A stretch of DNA of 64,000 nucleotides from Enemella dayhoffiae (GTDB lineage Bacteria > Actinomycetota > Actinomycetes > Propionibacteriales > Propionibacteriaceae): positions 124,001 through 188,000 of the forward strand of contig NZ_NMVQ01000023.1 of the NCBI RefSeq assembly GCF_002250625.1, read 5' to 3'. The notes beneath the pieces were generated by a model that was not told the origin of the DNA, ran no database searches, and saw only the letters and a list, made by a program, of their open reading frames with translations. Below, piece by piece: positions 1-8,890 of this stretch (within the stretch, counting starts at the first letter, position 1; every line of letters begins with the position of its first letter). A program made the translations under genes and the position numbers.

Positions 1-234
1 GCGGGCTCCGTCCGCCCCGAGAAGCAGCACGCCGCCGAGGACCGGGTTGGCCGCGGCAACTGCTATCTGGTGCTCGCCAGCGACGTCGAGGTCGACGAGG
101 TGTACGCCCGGGCGATGGCTGCAGGCGGCGTCAGCACCCAGGAACCCACCGAGATGGACTACGGCGGTCGCAGCGCCGGCGTACGCGATCCCGAGGGCAA
201 CGAGTGGAACCTCGGCTCCTACGCCGGCGAATGA
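1..234 (+). CDS. VOC (glyoxalase/bleomycin-resistance) family protein, C-terminal part
   Basis: Frame 1 is open from the first base to TGA at 232-234, so the gene starts outside the window and only the last 77 codons are seen. The tail reads GVRDPEGNEWNLGSY, the typical last beta-strand of vicinal-oxygen-chelate proteins (D-P-x-G-N-x-W), and a metal-ligand-like Glu would fall in this region. The substrate cannot be told from this half domain. The stop lies one base from the convergent stop of the serine hydrolase. Confidence 0.75.
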   Translation, partial: AGSVRPEKQHAAEDRVGRGNCYLVLASDVEVDEVYARAMAAGGVSTQEPTEMDYGGRSAGVRDPEGNEWNLGSYAGE

Positions 235-235
235 G

Positions 236-1681
236 CTAGCTAGGGCGCACGGGGTCAGGGTGCACCGTCGCGTGCTCGGCCGACAACCCCGCCAGCGGGG
301 CGCCGTTGAGCGGGGGACAGTTCCACCGCTGAACGGCGGTGCCGTCGTCGGCCAGGGTGATCGTCAACCGGTGTGGGGTGTCCAGAAAACACAGGCCGAC
401 CTCGGTCAGCCCTGCCGAACGCCGGGCGCGGGTCGCCACCGGAACCCGCGTTCCCTGCTCGGCAACGAAATCAGTGATCAACCACTCGTTCTCCCCCAAC
501 TCGACTGTGGTCGGTTCCCCGGTCAGCCGGATCCGCAGCTGCCAGCCGTCGGCGTACGCCAGCTCGGCCTCGCTCAGCTCGGGGAACCACCACTGCTCGG
601 GCGCCTCCTGCGGCTGCCGCGGCTCGATCGTCCGACTCACCGCGACCGGCTCCAGCGGCTCGCCGTCACCCGGCCACGGAACCGCGGCCGTGAACGACCC
701 CGGGGCGCCGGGCCGCGCCGGCTCCTCGAGTGGCGCCAGTCCCGGCTGCAGGTGGGCGAGCACCGCCTCCATCACGTCCTGGGACGGGAACTGCCCACTC
801 GTCACCGCGATCACCGCCTCCTGGGTGGGCAGCACGATTCCATACTGGGCGAACGCTCCGTCCAGCCGATAACCGTCCGGGTGCTGCCAGAGCTGATAGC
901 CGTAACCCAGTCGGCTGTGCGCGTTCTCCTGCTCCCCGGTCGCCACCTGGTGGGCGCTCGCCAGCTGGGCCCACCCCTCGGGCAACAACCGCTCGCCCTG
1001 CCACACTCCGTCGCAGCGATAGAGCTCGGCGATCGCCGCGATCTGTTCCACGGTGAGGAAACAGCCCGAAAAGCCCAGCTCGCCCCCGTCCGCGGCCTGC
1101 CAGGCGAGATCGTCGATTCCCAACGGGGTGAGAAAGCGCCGGGTGGCGAAGTCGACCAACCGCTCGCCGGTGTGGCGGCGTACCAGCTCGCCCAGCACCC
1201 AGGTGGCGCCGTTGTTGTAGCAGAAGACGCTGCCCGGCTCGGCCTGCGGCGGCGTACCGAAGAAGGCAGCGACCGCATCGCCGTGCCAGCGCAGCGCCGG
1301 CAGGGTGTCCTCGGTGTGGCCGGTGGCCATCGACAGCAGGTGGTGCACCGTGATCCGGTCCGCACCCTCGGCGACCGCGTCCGGCGCCATGCCCAGCAGG
1401 TCGGCGGCGCGATCGTCGAGCGCGAACAGCCCGTCGGCGATCGCGAGCCCGACACAGCTGGCGGTGACCGTCTTGCTCACCGAATAGGCGAGCGTCGGTC
1501 GCTCCGCTCGCCACGGCGCCCACTCGCCCAGCTGGACCAGGTGACCGCGGCGGACCACCGCCAGACCGTGCACCTCCACCGAGCGTGCGGTCAGGTCGTC
1601 GACGAACGCCTGCAGCGCCTCGTGGCGTACGCCGAGGGCCTCGGCCGAGGCGGTGGGCAGGTTGGTGCTGCGCTGTGTCAT
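236..1681 (-). CDS. Serine hydrolase, class C beta-lactamase / penicillin-binding-like family
   Basis: 481 residues, ATG start. The N-terminal two thirds is a beta-lactamase-related fold: S67-V-S-K70 is the SxxK nucleophile motif and YNN near residue 155 is the YxN motif. No signal peptide is evident, so the enzyme is probably cytoplasmic. The last ~130 residues form an extra C-terminal domain of unknown role, seen in many actinobacterial esterase/beta-lactamase homologues. The family includes esterases, D-aminopeptidases and beta-lactamases, and the true substrate is not evident. It is transcribed divergently from alkB across only 54 bases, so the two promoters must overlap. Confidence 0.85.
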   Translation of the reverse strand: MTQRSTNLPTASAEALGVRHEALQAFVDDLTARSVEVHGLAVVRRGHLVQLGEWAPWRAERPTLAYSVSKTVTASCVGLAIADGLFALDDRAADLLGMAPDAVAEGADRITVHHLLSMATGHTEDTLPALRWHGDAVAAFFGTPPQAEPGSVFCYNNGATWVLGELVRRHTGERLVDFATRRFLTPLGIDDLAWQAADGGELGFSGCFLTVEQIAAIAELYRCDGVWQGERLLPEGWAQLASAHQVATGEQENAHSRLGYGYQLWQHPDGYRLDGAFAQYGIVLPTQEAVIAVTSGQFPSQDVMEAVLAHLQPGLAPLEEPARPGAPGSFTAAVPWPGDGEPLEPVAVSRTIEPRQPQEAPEQWWFPELSEAELAYADGWQLRIRLTGEPTTVELGENEWLITDFVAEQGTRVPVATRARRSAGLTEVGLCFLDTPHRLTITLADDGTAVQRWNCPPLNGAPLAGLSAEHATVHPDPVRPS

Positions 1682-1700
1682 GACACGAACCTAGCGATCC

Positions 1701-1735
1701 TTGTGTGGCCGGCGGCAAGGTGTAGCATCGTACAC
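1701..1735 (+). promoter_or_regulatory. Predicted promoter of alkB, apparently leaderless
   Basis: TTGTGT (1701-1706) and TAGCAT (1723-1728) lie 16 bases apart, matching a vegetative actinobacterial promoter. The expected transcription start is at about 1735-1736, which is the GTG start codon of alkB itself. No Shine-Dalgarno sequence precedes that GTG. The site is inferred from sequence only. Confidence 0.4.
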
Positions 1736-2371
1736 GTGATCGAATACCAGGGATCCCTGTTGGACCAGGCACTGCCCGACCCGGTCCGGGGCTTCGCGCC
1801 GCTCACCTCGGTCGTCCGCACCCGGCTGTCCAGCACCGCCTGGGTCGACCATCTCTCGGGCTGGCTCACCGGCTCCGACCCGCTGTTCCAGCGGCTGCTG
1901 CAGCACACCCCCTGGCACGCCGAACGTCGCCGGATGTATGACCGCGAGGTCGACGTGCCCCGACTGACCAAGTTCTACGAACGCGGCGAGACCCTGCCCG
2001 ATCCCGAGCTGACCGAGGCGCGGCGACGACTCAGCGCGCACTACCTGCCCGAGCTGGGGGAGGAGTTCGTCTCGGCCGGGCTGTGCCTCTATCGCAGCGG
2101 TGCCGACTCCGTCGCCTGGCACGGGGACAACCTCGGCCGCGGGGCGACCGTCGACACGATGGTGGCCATCCTGTCGCTCGGATCGGCGCGCACGCTCGGA
2201 TTGCGGCCTCGCGGGGGCGGCCCGACCCGGCACCGGTTCGCGCTCGGGCACGGCGACCTGCTCGTGATGGGCGGCTCCTGCCAGCGCACCTGGGAACACG
2301 GCATCGCCAAGACCAGCCAGCCGGTCGGGCCCCGGGTCAGCGTGCAGTTCCGGGCGCTCGGGGTGCGCTGA
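1736..2371 (+). CDS. alkB: AlkB-like 2-oxoglutarate/Fe(II) dioxygenase (DNA repair)
   Basis: 211 residues. H129-x-D131 and H188 form the iron facial triad, and R200 and R206 near the C terminus match the 2-oxoglutarate-binding RxxxxxR pattern. AlkB proteins remove 1-methyladenine and 3-methylcytosine by oxidative demethylation. The GTG at 1736 was chosen because the homologous region begins right after it and a promoter-like sequence ends there. The same frame stays open far upstream only because it runs antisense to the serine hydrolase gene. The gene is convergent with pncA, with 3 bases between the stops. Confidence 0.85.
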   Translation: MIEYQGSLLDQALPDPVRGFAPLTSVVRTRLSSTAWVDHLSGWLTGSDPLFQRLLQHTPWHAERRRMYDREVDVPRLTKFYERGETLPDPELTEARRRLSAHYLPELGEEFVSAGLCLYRSGADSVAWHGDNLGRGATVDTMVAILSLGSARTLGLRPRGGGPTRHRFALGHGDLLVMGGSCQRTWEHGIAKTSQPVGPRVSVQFRALGVR

Positions 2372-2374
2372 CGC

Positions 2375-2962
2375 TCAGCGCACGGGATGGAGCTCGCCCG
2401 CCGTGGCCACGCCGGCCCGGGCCCAGGCTGCCAGGGTGTCCTCGATCCGGTCGGGTGACACCGCCGCGGTCAACGGCAGCAGCACGGTGGTGTCGAACCC
2501 CTCGGTCGCCGCGTCCAGCGCGGTCGCGCGGACACAGTGATCGGTGGCGATCCCGCACACGTCGACCCGGCGTACGCCCCGCTCCCGCAACCAATCGGCC
2601 AGCCGGGTCCCATCCTCGGAGGCCCCCTCGAAACCGGAGTAGGCGGCCGCGTGCTGGCCCTTGAAGAACACCTCGTCGAACTCCCGGAAACCCAGCTCAG
2701 GATGAAAATCCGCTCCCGGGGTACCCGCGCGGCAGTGTGCCGGCCAGCTGTCCACGAAGTCCGGCTGATCGGCGAAGTGCGCCCCCGGGTCGACGTGGTG
2801 ATCCCGGGTCGCCGCCACCAGCGAATAGTCGTGCTCACCCTTCAGCAGCTCGGTGATCGCCCGCGCCGTCGCGGCACCTCCGGCCACGGCCAGCGACCCT
2901 CCCTCACAGAAGTCGTTCTGCACGTCCACCACGATCAGCGCCCGCGGCTCTTGGTCGGTCAT
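2375..2962 (-). CDS. pncA: Nicotinamidase (isochorismatase-like hydrolase)
   Basis: 195 residues, converting nicotinamide to nicotinic acid in NAD salvage. The catalytic triad is visible as D13 (VVDVQNDF), K101 (FFKGQ) and C143 (ATDHC). Metal-ligand residues lie in the RDHH segment at 53-56. The ATG at 2962 is preceded by a GGAGG-type ribosome-binding site, so it is preferred over an in-frame ATG further upstream. It follows pncB by 36 bases on the same strand, so the two salvage enzymes are probably co-transcribed. Confidence 0.9.
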   Translation of the reverse strand: MTDQEPRALIVVDVQNDFCEGGSLAVAGGAATARAITELLKGEHDYSLVAATRDHHVDPGAHFADQPDFVDSWPAHCRAGTPGADFHPELGFREFDEVFFKGQHAAAYSGFEGASEDGTRLADWLRERGVRRVDVCGIATDHCVRATALDAATEGFDTTVLLPLTAAVSPDRIEDTLAAWARAGVATAGELHPVR

Positions 2963-2998
2963 GGGTCCTCCAGGGTTGGGCATAACAACTGACAAAGT

Positions 2999-4360
2999 TC
3001 AGGAGCGGGCGGCGAACGGGTTGCCCACGTCGTCGCCGTCCGCCTCCAGATAGTGGGTGGGGATCACCGCCTCGCCGCGCGACATCTTCCGCGCCGTCAG
3101 CGGCAGCTCCGCCAACGAATCGAGGTGCCGCTGGCGCGCGGCCACCAAGGTGCTGCGCCCGACGATCTCGCCGCCACGCACCAGCTCGGTGAGCAGCGGC
3201 CGATCGTTGTGATCACCCCGCGGCGGGGTACCGACGCCGATCACCTCGGCCTCGGCACGATCGCGGGAATCCAGCCGACGCAACGCAAACTTGCGCCCGC
3301 CGACCGACGCCTTGTTCAGCGACTTCTTCGCCACCGGCTGCAGCTCGGCGTCCAGTCCGGTACCCGTGGCCCGGGCCACCAGCTTGTAGACGAATCCGCA
3401 GGTCGGTTGCCCGGACCCGGTGACCAGGTTGGTGCCCACGCCATAGCCGTCCACCGGGGCGCCGGCGAGTGCCGCGATCTGCCACTCGTCCAGGTCGGAG
3501 GTGACGATGATCCGGGTGTCCGTCGCCCCCAGCGAGTCGAGCAGCCGGCGTACCTGCCGCGACATCTCGGGCAGATCCCCGGAGTCCAGGCGGACCGCGC
3601 CGAGCCGGCCTTCGGTGAGGCGTACGCCGGTCCGCACCGCCTCCTCCACGTCATAGGTGTCGACCAGCAGGGTGGTGCCCTCGCCCAGCGCGTGCAGCTG
3701 GGCGGTGAACGCGTCGGTCTCCGAGTCGTGCAGCAGGGTGAACGAGTGCGCCGCGGTGCCGGTGGTGGGCACGCCGTAGCGGCGCCCCGCCTCCAGGTTG
3801 GAGGAGGCGCCGAAACCGGCCACGTACGCCGCGCGTGCGGCGGCGACCGCGGCTCCCTCGTTGGTACGCCGAGAGCCCATCTCGATACAGGGCCGGCCGT
3901 TGGCCATGGCCACCATCCGGGAGGCGGCCGAGGCGACCGCCGAGTCGTAGTTGTAGATCGACAGCAGCACCGTCTCCAGCACGCAGGCCTCGGCGAAGGT
4001 GCCCTCCACCACCAGCAGCGGGGAGCCGGGGAAATAGACCTCGCCCTCGGCGTACCCCCAGATGTTGCCGGAGAAGCGATAGTCCGCGCACCACTGGGCG
4101 GTCGCGTCGTCGACCACCTTGTGCTCCAGCAGGAAGTCCAGCTCGGCCTGGTCGAAGCGGAAGTCCTCGATCGCGTCGAGTGCCCGCCCGACGCCGGCCA
4201 CCACGCCATAGCGGCGGCCCTCCGGCAGTCGCCGCGGGAACAACTCGAACACCGAGCGCCGCAGCGCGGTGCCCGAACCGAGGGCGGCGCGCACCATGGT
4301 GAGCTCGTAGTGGTCGGTGAGCAGGGCGCTGCTGGGGCGCAGCCGATCGGCGTTGGTCAC
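2999..4360 (-). CDS. pncB: Nicotinate phosphoribosyltransferase
   Basis: 453 residues; joins nicotinic acid and PRPP to give nicotinate mononucleotide, the step after PncA. The start LLTDHYELTMV, the VRLDSGDL segment (PRPP/phosphate binding) and GVGTNLVTG are characteristic of the family. GTG at 4360 places the start immediately before the conserved N terminus; upstream in-frame codons give low-complexity sequence. It is divergent from clpS across 54 bases. Together with pncA here and nadE at 22.5 kb, the window encodes most of an NAD salvage route. Confidence 0.92.
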   Translation of the reverse strand: MTNADRLRPSSALLTDHYELTMVRAALGSGTALRRSVFELFPRRLPEGRRYGVVAGVGRALDAIEDFRFDQAELDFLLEHKVVDDATAQWCADYRFSGNIWGYAEGEVYFPGSPLLVVEGTFAEACVLETVLLSIYNYDSAVASAASRMVAMANGRPCIEMGSRRTNEGAAVAAARAAYVAGFGASSNLEAGRRYGVPTTGTAAHSFTLLHDSETDAFTAQLHALGEGTTLLVDTYDVEEAVRTGVRLTEGRLGAVRLDSGDLPEMSRQVRRLLDSLGATDTRIIVTSDLDEWQIAALAGAPVDGYGVGTNLVTGSGQPTCGFVYKLVARATGTGLDAELQPVAKKSLNKASVGGRKFALRRLDSRDRAEAEVIGVGTPPRGDHNDRPLLTELVRGGEIVGRSTLVAARQRHLDSLAELPLTARKMSRGEAVIPTHYLEADGDDVGNPFAARS

Positions 4361-4414
4361 CGGTACAGGGTGCCACGACTGATTGCGCTTTGGTCGAGGT
4401 GCTCGCTGTTTGCC

Positions 4415-4738
4415 ATGATGGAACCCATGTCCAACACACCCGGGGTCGGTGACCCGCAGGGCGGGACCGCCATCGCGGAGCGCCCCGCCGAGCAGGCCGT
4501 CAATCAGACGCCGTGGGTGACCATCGTCTGGGACGACCCGGTGAACACGCAGATCTACGTGACCCACGTGTTCGTCACCTATTTCCGCTACCCCAAGGCG
4601 AAGGCGAAGCGACTGATGCTGCAGGTGCACCACGAGGGCAAGGCGGTGGTCGCCAGCGGGTCACGCGAGGAGATGGAACGCGACTGCAACGCGATGCACG
4701 ACTTCGGCCTGTGGGCGACCCTGGATCGCGCGGAGTGA
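4415..4738 (+). CDS. clpS: ClpS, adaptor of the ClpAP/ClpCP protease
   Basis: 107 residues. The core WVTIVWDDPVNT...VTYVF-like region and the ending NAMHDFGLWATL belong to the ClpS adaptor, which delivers N-end-rule substrates to the Clp protease. Two adjacent ATG codons (4415, 4418) and a third at 4427 are possible starts; the first 30 residues are a non-conserved tail. Only four bases separate it from the DUF2017 gene, a pairing common in actinobacteria. Confidence 0.92.
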   Translation: MMEPMSNTPGVGDPQGGTAIAERPAEQAVNQTPWVTIVWDDPVNTQIYVTHVFVTYFRYPKAKAKRLMLQVHHEGKAVVASGSREEMERDCNAMHDFGLWATLDRAE

Positions 4739-4742
4739 CCCG

Positions 4743-5348
4743 GTGGCCCGATTCGACTTTGACGGGGAGACCGTCCGGTTGTACCTGAGTGCCGACGACG
4801 TCGAGCTGCTCGACTCGCTGACCGAGCAGTTCATCGAGCTGCTGCAGGCCGATCAGCCCGAGCATCCGTCGGCCGACGAAGCCGAACCCGAGGATCCGTT
4901 CGCGCTGTGGGAGGCCGACCTGGCCGAGTCCCCCGACGAACCGGAGGAGCTGACCGATCCGGCGCTGCAGCGGTTGTTCCCCAACCCCTATCCGCACGAC
5001 CCGGCCGCCGCCTCCGACCACCGTCGCTACAGCGAGGGCGAACAGCGCCGGCTGAAGCTCGCCCAGGCGGCCACCGTGCGGGAGGCGCTGCACGGCAACC
5101 CGGTGATCGTCCCCATGGCCCAGGTGCCGGCGTGGATCAAGACGCTGAACTCGCTGCGGCTGGTGCTGGCCAGCCGGCTCGGGGTCGACGATGAGGAGTC
5201 GATGGAGCAATTGCAGCTGCTGCCCGATCAGGACCCGCGCTCGGTGCTCGCGGCGATCATGGACTGGCTGGCCTATCTGCAGTCGGTGATCATCGAACTG
5301 ATCGACGACGGGGCACTCCACGACGTGGCGCACGACGACGAGACCTGA
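4743..5348 (+). CDS. DUF2017 family protein
   Basis: 201 residues, GTG start. An acidic protein (VARFDFDGETVRLYLS... then many Asp/Glu), matching the DUF2017 family that almost always follows clpS in actinobacteria. The function is unknown; the constant linkage suggests a role near Clp proteolysis, but that is inference. No membrane segment or catalytic motif is seen. Confidence 0.8.
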   Translation: MARFDFDGETVRLYLSADDVELLDSLTEQFIELLQADQPEHPSADEAEPEDPFALWEADLAESPDEPEELTDPALQRLFPNPYPHDPAAASDHRRYSEGEQRRLKLAQAATVREALHGNPVIVPMAQVPAWIKTLNSLRLVLASRLGVDDEESMEQLQLLPDQDPRSVLAAIMDWLAYLQSVIIELIDDGALHDVAHDDET

Positions 5349-5408
5349 TCGGTCGCGCGGCGCTCGGGCACTACCGTGGGGAGTCCCGCCGAGCAGTGAG
5401 GATTCCCG

Positions 5409-6089
5409 ATGAACCGCAACCAGCAGCCTTGGATCCTGAACGCCGAGATCACCCGCCCCGACCGGCACTTGGTCGACGCGCTCGGTGAGATCGAGACCGG
5501 CAACCTGGCTGACGCCTCGCCGCTGGTCCAGGTGTTCCCGAGCGCCATCCGCCGGCTGGTGGGGGATCGGGATTTCTGCGGGCCCGCGCTGACGGTGTGG
5601 ACCAACCCCGGTGATTTGCTGTATCCGTTGCGCTCGGCCGATCTGGTCGAGGCCGGTGATGTGGTGGTGATCGACGGCGGTGGCTGGACCGAGGCCGCAC
5701 TGATCGGTGAGATCTATGCCGGCGTGGTCGCCGCCCGCGGTGCCGTCGGTATCGTCGTGGACGGCGCGATCCGTGACCTGGCAGGAATCGCCGAGGCCGG
5801 CATCCCGGCGTACGCCCGCTGTGCGATTCCCGGGAAGCAGACCCTCGCCGGACCCGGTTCGATCAACACCGCGATCGACTGCTCCGGGGTGCGGATCGAG
5901 CCCGGCGACCTCATCCGCGCCGACGAGACCGGGGTCGTGGTGATCCCGCGGAAGGCCGCCGCCGAGGTGCTCGCCGCTGCCCGCAAGGTCGCCGAGGCCG
6001 AGGCCGGCTGGATCGCGGCCGCGCGCGAGCAGGGGTTGAGTGGTGCCCTCGGCCTCGACGCGGTGATCGAGGCGAACCGGCCCGGTTGA
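5409..6089 (+). CDS. RraA-like / 4-hydroxy-4-methyl-2-oxoglutarate aldolase family protein
   Basis: 226 residues with the RraA-family core: G-x-A-x-T segment (GPALTVWTNPGD), GDVVVIDGGG, then GIVVDGAIRD (the Arg-Asp of the aldolase active site) and PGDLIRADETGVVVIP. The family includes class II aldolases/oxaloacetate decarboxylases and RNase E inhibitors. The D-G-x-R-D motif favours the enzymatic branch. ATG at 5409 has a GTGAGG ribosome-binding site. It is a single-gene unit. Confidence 0.8.
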   Translation: MNRNQQPWILNAEITRPDRHLVDALGEIETGNLADASPLVQVFPSAIRRLVGDRDFCGPALTVWTNPGDLLYPLRSADLVEAGDVVVIDGGGWTEAALIGEIYAGVVAARGAVGIVVDGAIRDLAGIAEAGIPAYARCAIPGKQTLAGPGSINTAIDCSGVRIEPGDLIRADETGVVVIPRKAAAEVLAAARKVAEAEAGWIAAAREQGLSGALGLDAVIEANRPG

Positions 6090-6121
6090 GACCGGCTGTC
6101 TGGTTTCTTTGACATCGGTAG

Positions 6122-6229
6122 TTCGGCCTGGCCGGGCAGCCGGCGGTCATCCCGGTGTACGCCCCGCTCGCGATCGGCCTGATCAGCATGCTGGTCCGGA
6201 TCGTCGTGCTCCGCGGCCGGCACGCGTGA
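6122..6229 (+). pseudogene. Orphan C-terminal remnant of a small membrane protein
   Basis: The frame read from just after a TAG at 6119-6121 to TGA at 6227-6229 encodes a hydrophobic stretch (PVYAPLAIGLISMLVRIVVL) ending RGRHA, but has no start codon. It lies 7 bases before an XRE gene, where integral membrane partners of such regulators are often found. It therefore looks like the tail of a deleted partner gene. The evidence is weak because it rests on hydrophobicity and position only. Confidence 0.3.
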
Positions 6230-6236
6230 GGCCACC

Positions 6237-6482
6237 ATGTCCGGGCAACCCAATCGGGTCCGGGAGTTTCGCGAGCTGGCCGGCCTGAGCCAGTGCGAGT
6301 GCGCGGCCCGGCTCGGCGCCACCCGACAAACGGTGATCTCGGTGGAGAAGGGGCACTTCGACCCCCGGCTGTCCCTGGCGATCCGGATCGCCGAGCTGTT
6401 CGGTCGTAGCCTGGACGAGATCTTCCGGGCCGGGCAGGACGCCGGCCCAGGTGGGGCGCGCTGGCACAATGGGCCCTCGTGA
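6237..6482 (+). CDS. Small XRE-family transcriptional regulator
   Basis: 81 residues with one helix-turn-helix spanning about residues 8-62 ([25 protein letters not shown]), typical of the short Cro/CI-type regulators that end in ...LDEIF. The stop codon overlaps the GTG of murI (GTGA). The upstream membrane-protein remnant suggests it once worked with a membrane partner. Confidence 0.8.
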   Translation: MSGQPNRVREFRELAGLSQCECAARLGATRQTVISVEKGHFDPRLSLAIRIAELFGRSLDEIFRAGQDAGPGGARWHNGPS

Positions 6483-7291
6483 CCCTGACCCAGCAGATCG
6501 ACCGGGACGCCCCGATCGGCATCTTCGACTCCGGCTTCGGCGGGCTGACCGTGCTCCGTGCGGTGGTCGACCAGCTCCCGGCCGAAGACATCATCTATCT
6601 CGGGGACACCGCCCGGGCGCCCTACGGCGGGAAGACGCTGGCCGAGGTGCGCGAATATGCCCTCGAGTGCCTCGACCACCTGGTCTCGCTCGGGGTGAAG
6701 GCGCTGGTGATCGCCTGCAACTCCGCCTCCTCGGCGGTGCTGCGGGATGCCCGCGAACGCTACCGCGTACCGGTGGTCGATGTGATCCTGCCGGCCGCCC
6801 GCCGCGCCGTACAGGCCACCCGGACCGGGCAGGTCGGGGTGATCTGCACCGAGGCGACCGCCACCTCCCGCTCCTACGACGACGCGTTCTTCGCCGCCCC
6901 GCAGATCCACCTGCACACCCGGGCCTGCCCGCGGTTCGTGCCGTTCGTGGAGGCGGGGGTGACCGGCGGGGAGGAGCTGCTCGGGGCGGCGCGTGACTAT
7001 CTGGCGCCGCTGCAGGCGGCCCGGATCGACACGCTGATCCTCGGCTGCACCCACTATCCGCTGCTCACCGGGCCGCTCTCCTATGTCCTCGGTGACGGGG
7101 TCACCCTGGTCTCCAGCGCCGAGGAGTGCGCCAAGGCGGCGTACGCCCGGCTGACCGAGCTGGACCTGTTGCGCACCACCCCGCGCGAAGGCGTACGCCG
7201 CTTCCTCACCACCGGCAACCCGGAACGGTTCGAGGGGATCGGGCGGCGGCTGATCGGCGGCCTGGTCGCCGACGTGCAGCAGTACGCCTGA
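6479..7291 (+). CDS. murI: Glutamate racemase
   Basis: 270 residues; makes D-glutamate for peptidoglycan. The two catalytic cysteines lie in ACNSASS and LGCTHYPLL, and the N terminus [14 protein letters not shown] is diagnostic. The GTG start overlaps the XRE stop by four bases. Two residues differ from the most common CNTAS motif (CNSAS), which many actinobacteria share. Confidence 0.93.
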   Translation: MTLTQQIDRDAPIGIFDSGFGGLTVLRAVVDQLPAEDIIYLGDTARAPYGGKTLAEVREYALECLDHLVSLGVKALVIACNSASSAVLRDARERYRVPVVDVILPAARRAVQATRTGQVGVICTEATATSRSYDDAFFAAPQIHLHTRACPRFVPFVEAGVTGGEELLGAARDYLAPLQAARIDTLILGCTHYPLLTGPLSYVLGDGVTLVSSAEECAKAAYARLTELDLLRTTPREGVRRFLTTGNPERFEGIGRRLIGGLVADVQQYA

Positions 7292-7298
7292 CCGGTGG

Positions 7299-7333
7299 CT
7301 GAGCCTGTCGAAGCCACCCTTCGACTGGCTCAG
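7299..7333. repeat. Short palindromic repeat, complete copy (REP-like)
   Basis: Arms CTGAGCCTGTCGAA (7299-7312) and TTCGACTGGCTCAG (7320-7333) form a 14-bp inverted repeat with one mismatch and a 7-base loop, directly after the murI stop. No U-run follows, so it is not a classic intrinsic terminator. Partial copies of the same sequence occur at 7683, 17366 and 18692, two of them inside genes. Confidence 0.7.
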
Positions 7334-7374
7334 GGATCATTCGACGGGCCCTGGGACCCCCTACGCTGACTGGC

Positions 7375-8133
7375 ATGGAACTGCGGGTCATCGGTTGCTC
7401 GGGATCGGTGTCCGGGCCCGAGGGTCCGGCCAGCTGCTACCTGGTCCGACACGACGGGTTCGACCTGCTGCTGGATCTCGGGCCCGGCGGGTTCGGCGGG
7501 CTGTGGAACCTCGAACCGCGCACCGTCGACGCGATCGCGCTGTCCCACCTGCACCCGGACCACTGTCTCGATCTGTGTGCGTTCAACGTGGCCGCCACGT
7601 TCTCGCCGACCGCGCCGTGGCCGCGCATCCCGGTGTACGCCCCGGGGAACGCGCCCGAGCGGATGAGCCGGGCGTACGAGCCCTCGACAGGCTCGGGCAG
7701 CGACGAGACCGACTGGTGGTGCGACTTCCGGCCCTGGGCCGCCGAGCAGCGGATCGGGCCGTTCACGGTGCGAACCATCCCGGCCCGGCACTCCACCGAG
7801 GCGTACTCGATCCGGCTGGAGGCCGGCGGCCGATCGCTCGTCTACACCGGTGACACCGGACCGAACCCCGAGCTGATCGAGCTGGCCCGCGGGGCCGATC
7901 TGCTGCTCGCCGAGGCCGCCTTCCAGCACGCCGACGACCTGCCGGCCGACGTGCACCTGTCCGCCAGGCAGGCCGCCGAGCACGCCCGCGCCGCCGGGGC
8001 CGACACGCTGGTGCTCACCCACATCCCACCCTGGTACAGCCGCGAGGAGGCGTACGCCGAGGCGCGCCCACACTTCGATGGAAGTCTCGAACTGGCGAGG
8101 ACGGGGGCCGTGTTGTCGGTGGGGGAGCACTAG
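7375..8133 (+). CDS. MBL-fold metallo-hydrolase
   Basis: 252 residues. The metal motif [10 protein letters not shown] (HxHxDH), a later Asp in YTGDTGPN and the histidine in LTHIPPW show a zinc metallo-beta-lactamase fold. The overall pattern is close to the RNase Z / cyclic-nucleotide phosphodiesterase-like branch found next to rph and rdgB in actinobacteria. A short Ser/Gly-rich insert (EPSTGSGS, around residue 104) is encoded by a copy of the palindromic repeat. Confidence 0.85.
   Translation: MELRVIGCSGSVSGPEGPASCYLVRHDGFDLLLDLGPGGFGGLWNLEPRTVDAIALSHLHPDHCLDLCAFNVAATFSPTAPWPRIPVYAPGNAPERMSRAYEPSTGSGSDETDWWCDFRPWAAEQRIGPFTVRTIPARHSTEAYSIRLEAGGRSLVYTGDTGPNPELIELARGADLLLAEAAFQHADDLPADVHLSARQAAEHARAAGADTLVLTHIPPWYSREEAYAEARPHFDGSLELARTGAVLSVGEH
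7683..7696. repeat. Palindromic repeat copy inside the MBL hydrolase gene
   Basis: CTCGACAGGCTCGG differs from the arm TTCGACAGGCTCAG at two positions and is flanked by CGAGCC, keeping a dyad (7677-7695). It is read in frame as a short Ser-Thr-Gly-Ser loop. Confidence 0.5.
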
Positions 8134-8143
8134 ACTCGCGGCC

Positions 8144-8890
8144 ATGACCAACACCCGTGGAGACGGCCGCGCCAACGACCAGCTCCGGGAGGTGAGGTTC
8201 ACCCGCAACTGGCTCGACCACGCCGAGGGGTCGGTGCTGGTCGAATACGGACTCACCCGGGTGCTCGTCGCCGCCTCGGTCACCGAAGGCGTGCCGCGCT
8301 GGCGCAAGGGTTCGGGACTGGGCTGGGTGACCGCCGAGTACGCCATGTTGCCGCGAGCCACCCACGACCGCTCCGACCGCGAGGCGGTCAAGGGCCGCAT
8401 CGGGGGGCGTACCCATGAGATCTCCCGGTTGATCGGCCGCTCGCTGCGCGCGGTGATCGACTATCAGGCGCTCGGCGAGAACACCATCGTGCTCGACTGC
8501 GACGTGCTGCAGGCCGACGGCGGCACCCGGACCGCCTCGATCACCGGCGCCTACGTGGCGCTCAGCGACGCCGTGTCCTGGCTGCGCGACCGTGAGTTGC
8601 TGGCCGGCGAGCCGCTCACCGGCTCGGTGGCCGCGGTCAGCGTCGGCGTCGTCGGGGACACCCCGATGCTGGATCTCTGCTATGCCGAGGATTCCACGGC
8701 CGAGGTGGACATGAACATCGTGATGGGTGACGACGGCCGGTTCATCGAGGTGCAGGGCACCGCCGAGGGGGCCCCGTTCGACCGGGCGCTGATGGACCAG
8801 CTGCTCGACCTCGGCGCCAAGGGGTGCGCGGACCTGACCGAGCTGCAGCGGCGCGCCCTCGCGGCCGACGGGGAGGCTCAGGGCTCGTGA
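8144..8890 (+). CDS. rph: Ribonuclease PH
   Basis: 248 residues; phosphorolytic 3'-to-5' exoribonuclease trimming tRNA 3' ends. The segment [20 protein letters not shown], the R-S-D-R-E motif in [21 protein letters not shown] and the [19 protein letters not shown] block are diagnostic. The ATG at 8144 fits homologues; a longer in-frame start lies inside the MBL gene. The stop overlaps the rdgB GTG. Confidence 0.93.
   Translation: MTNTRGDGRANDQLREVRFTRNWLDHAEGSVLVEYGLTRVLVAASVTEGVPRWRKGSGLGWVTAEYAMLPRATHDRSDREAVKGRIGGRTHEISRLIGRSLRAVIDYQALGENTIVLDCDVLQADGGTRTASITGAYVALSDAVSWLRDRELLAGEPLTGSVAAVSVGVVGDTPMLDLCYAEDSTAEVDMNIVMGDDGRFIEVQGTAEGAPFDRALMDQLLDLGAKGCADLTELQRRALAADGEAQGS

Noticed and set aside
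47-1735. Long plus-strand open frame continuous with alkB
   Set aside because: It runs antisense to the serine hydrolase, is Arg/Gly/Pro-rich with no domain, and only the part after GTG 1736 matches AlkB.
3053-4414. Long plus-strand open frame leading into clpS
   Set aside because: Antisense shadow of pncB; low-complexity sequence from high GC. Only the ClpS end is real.
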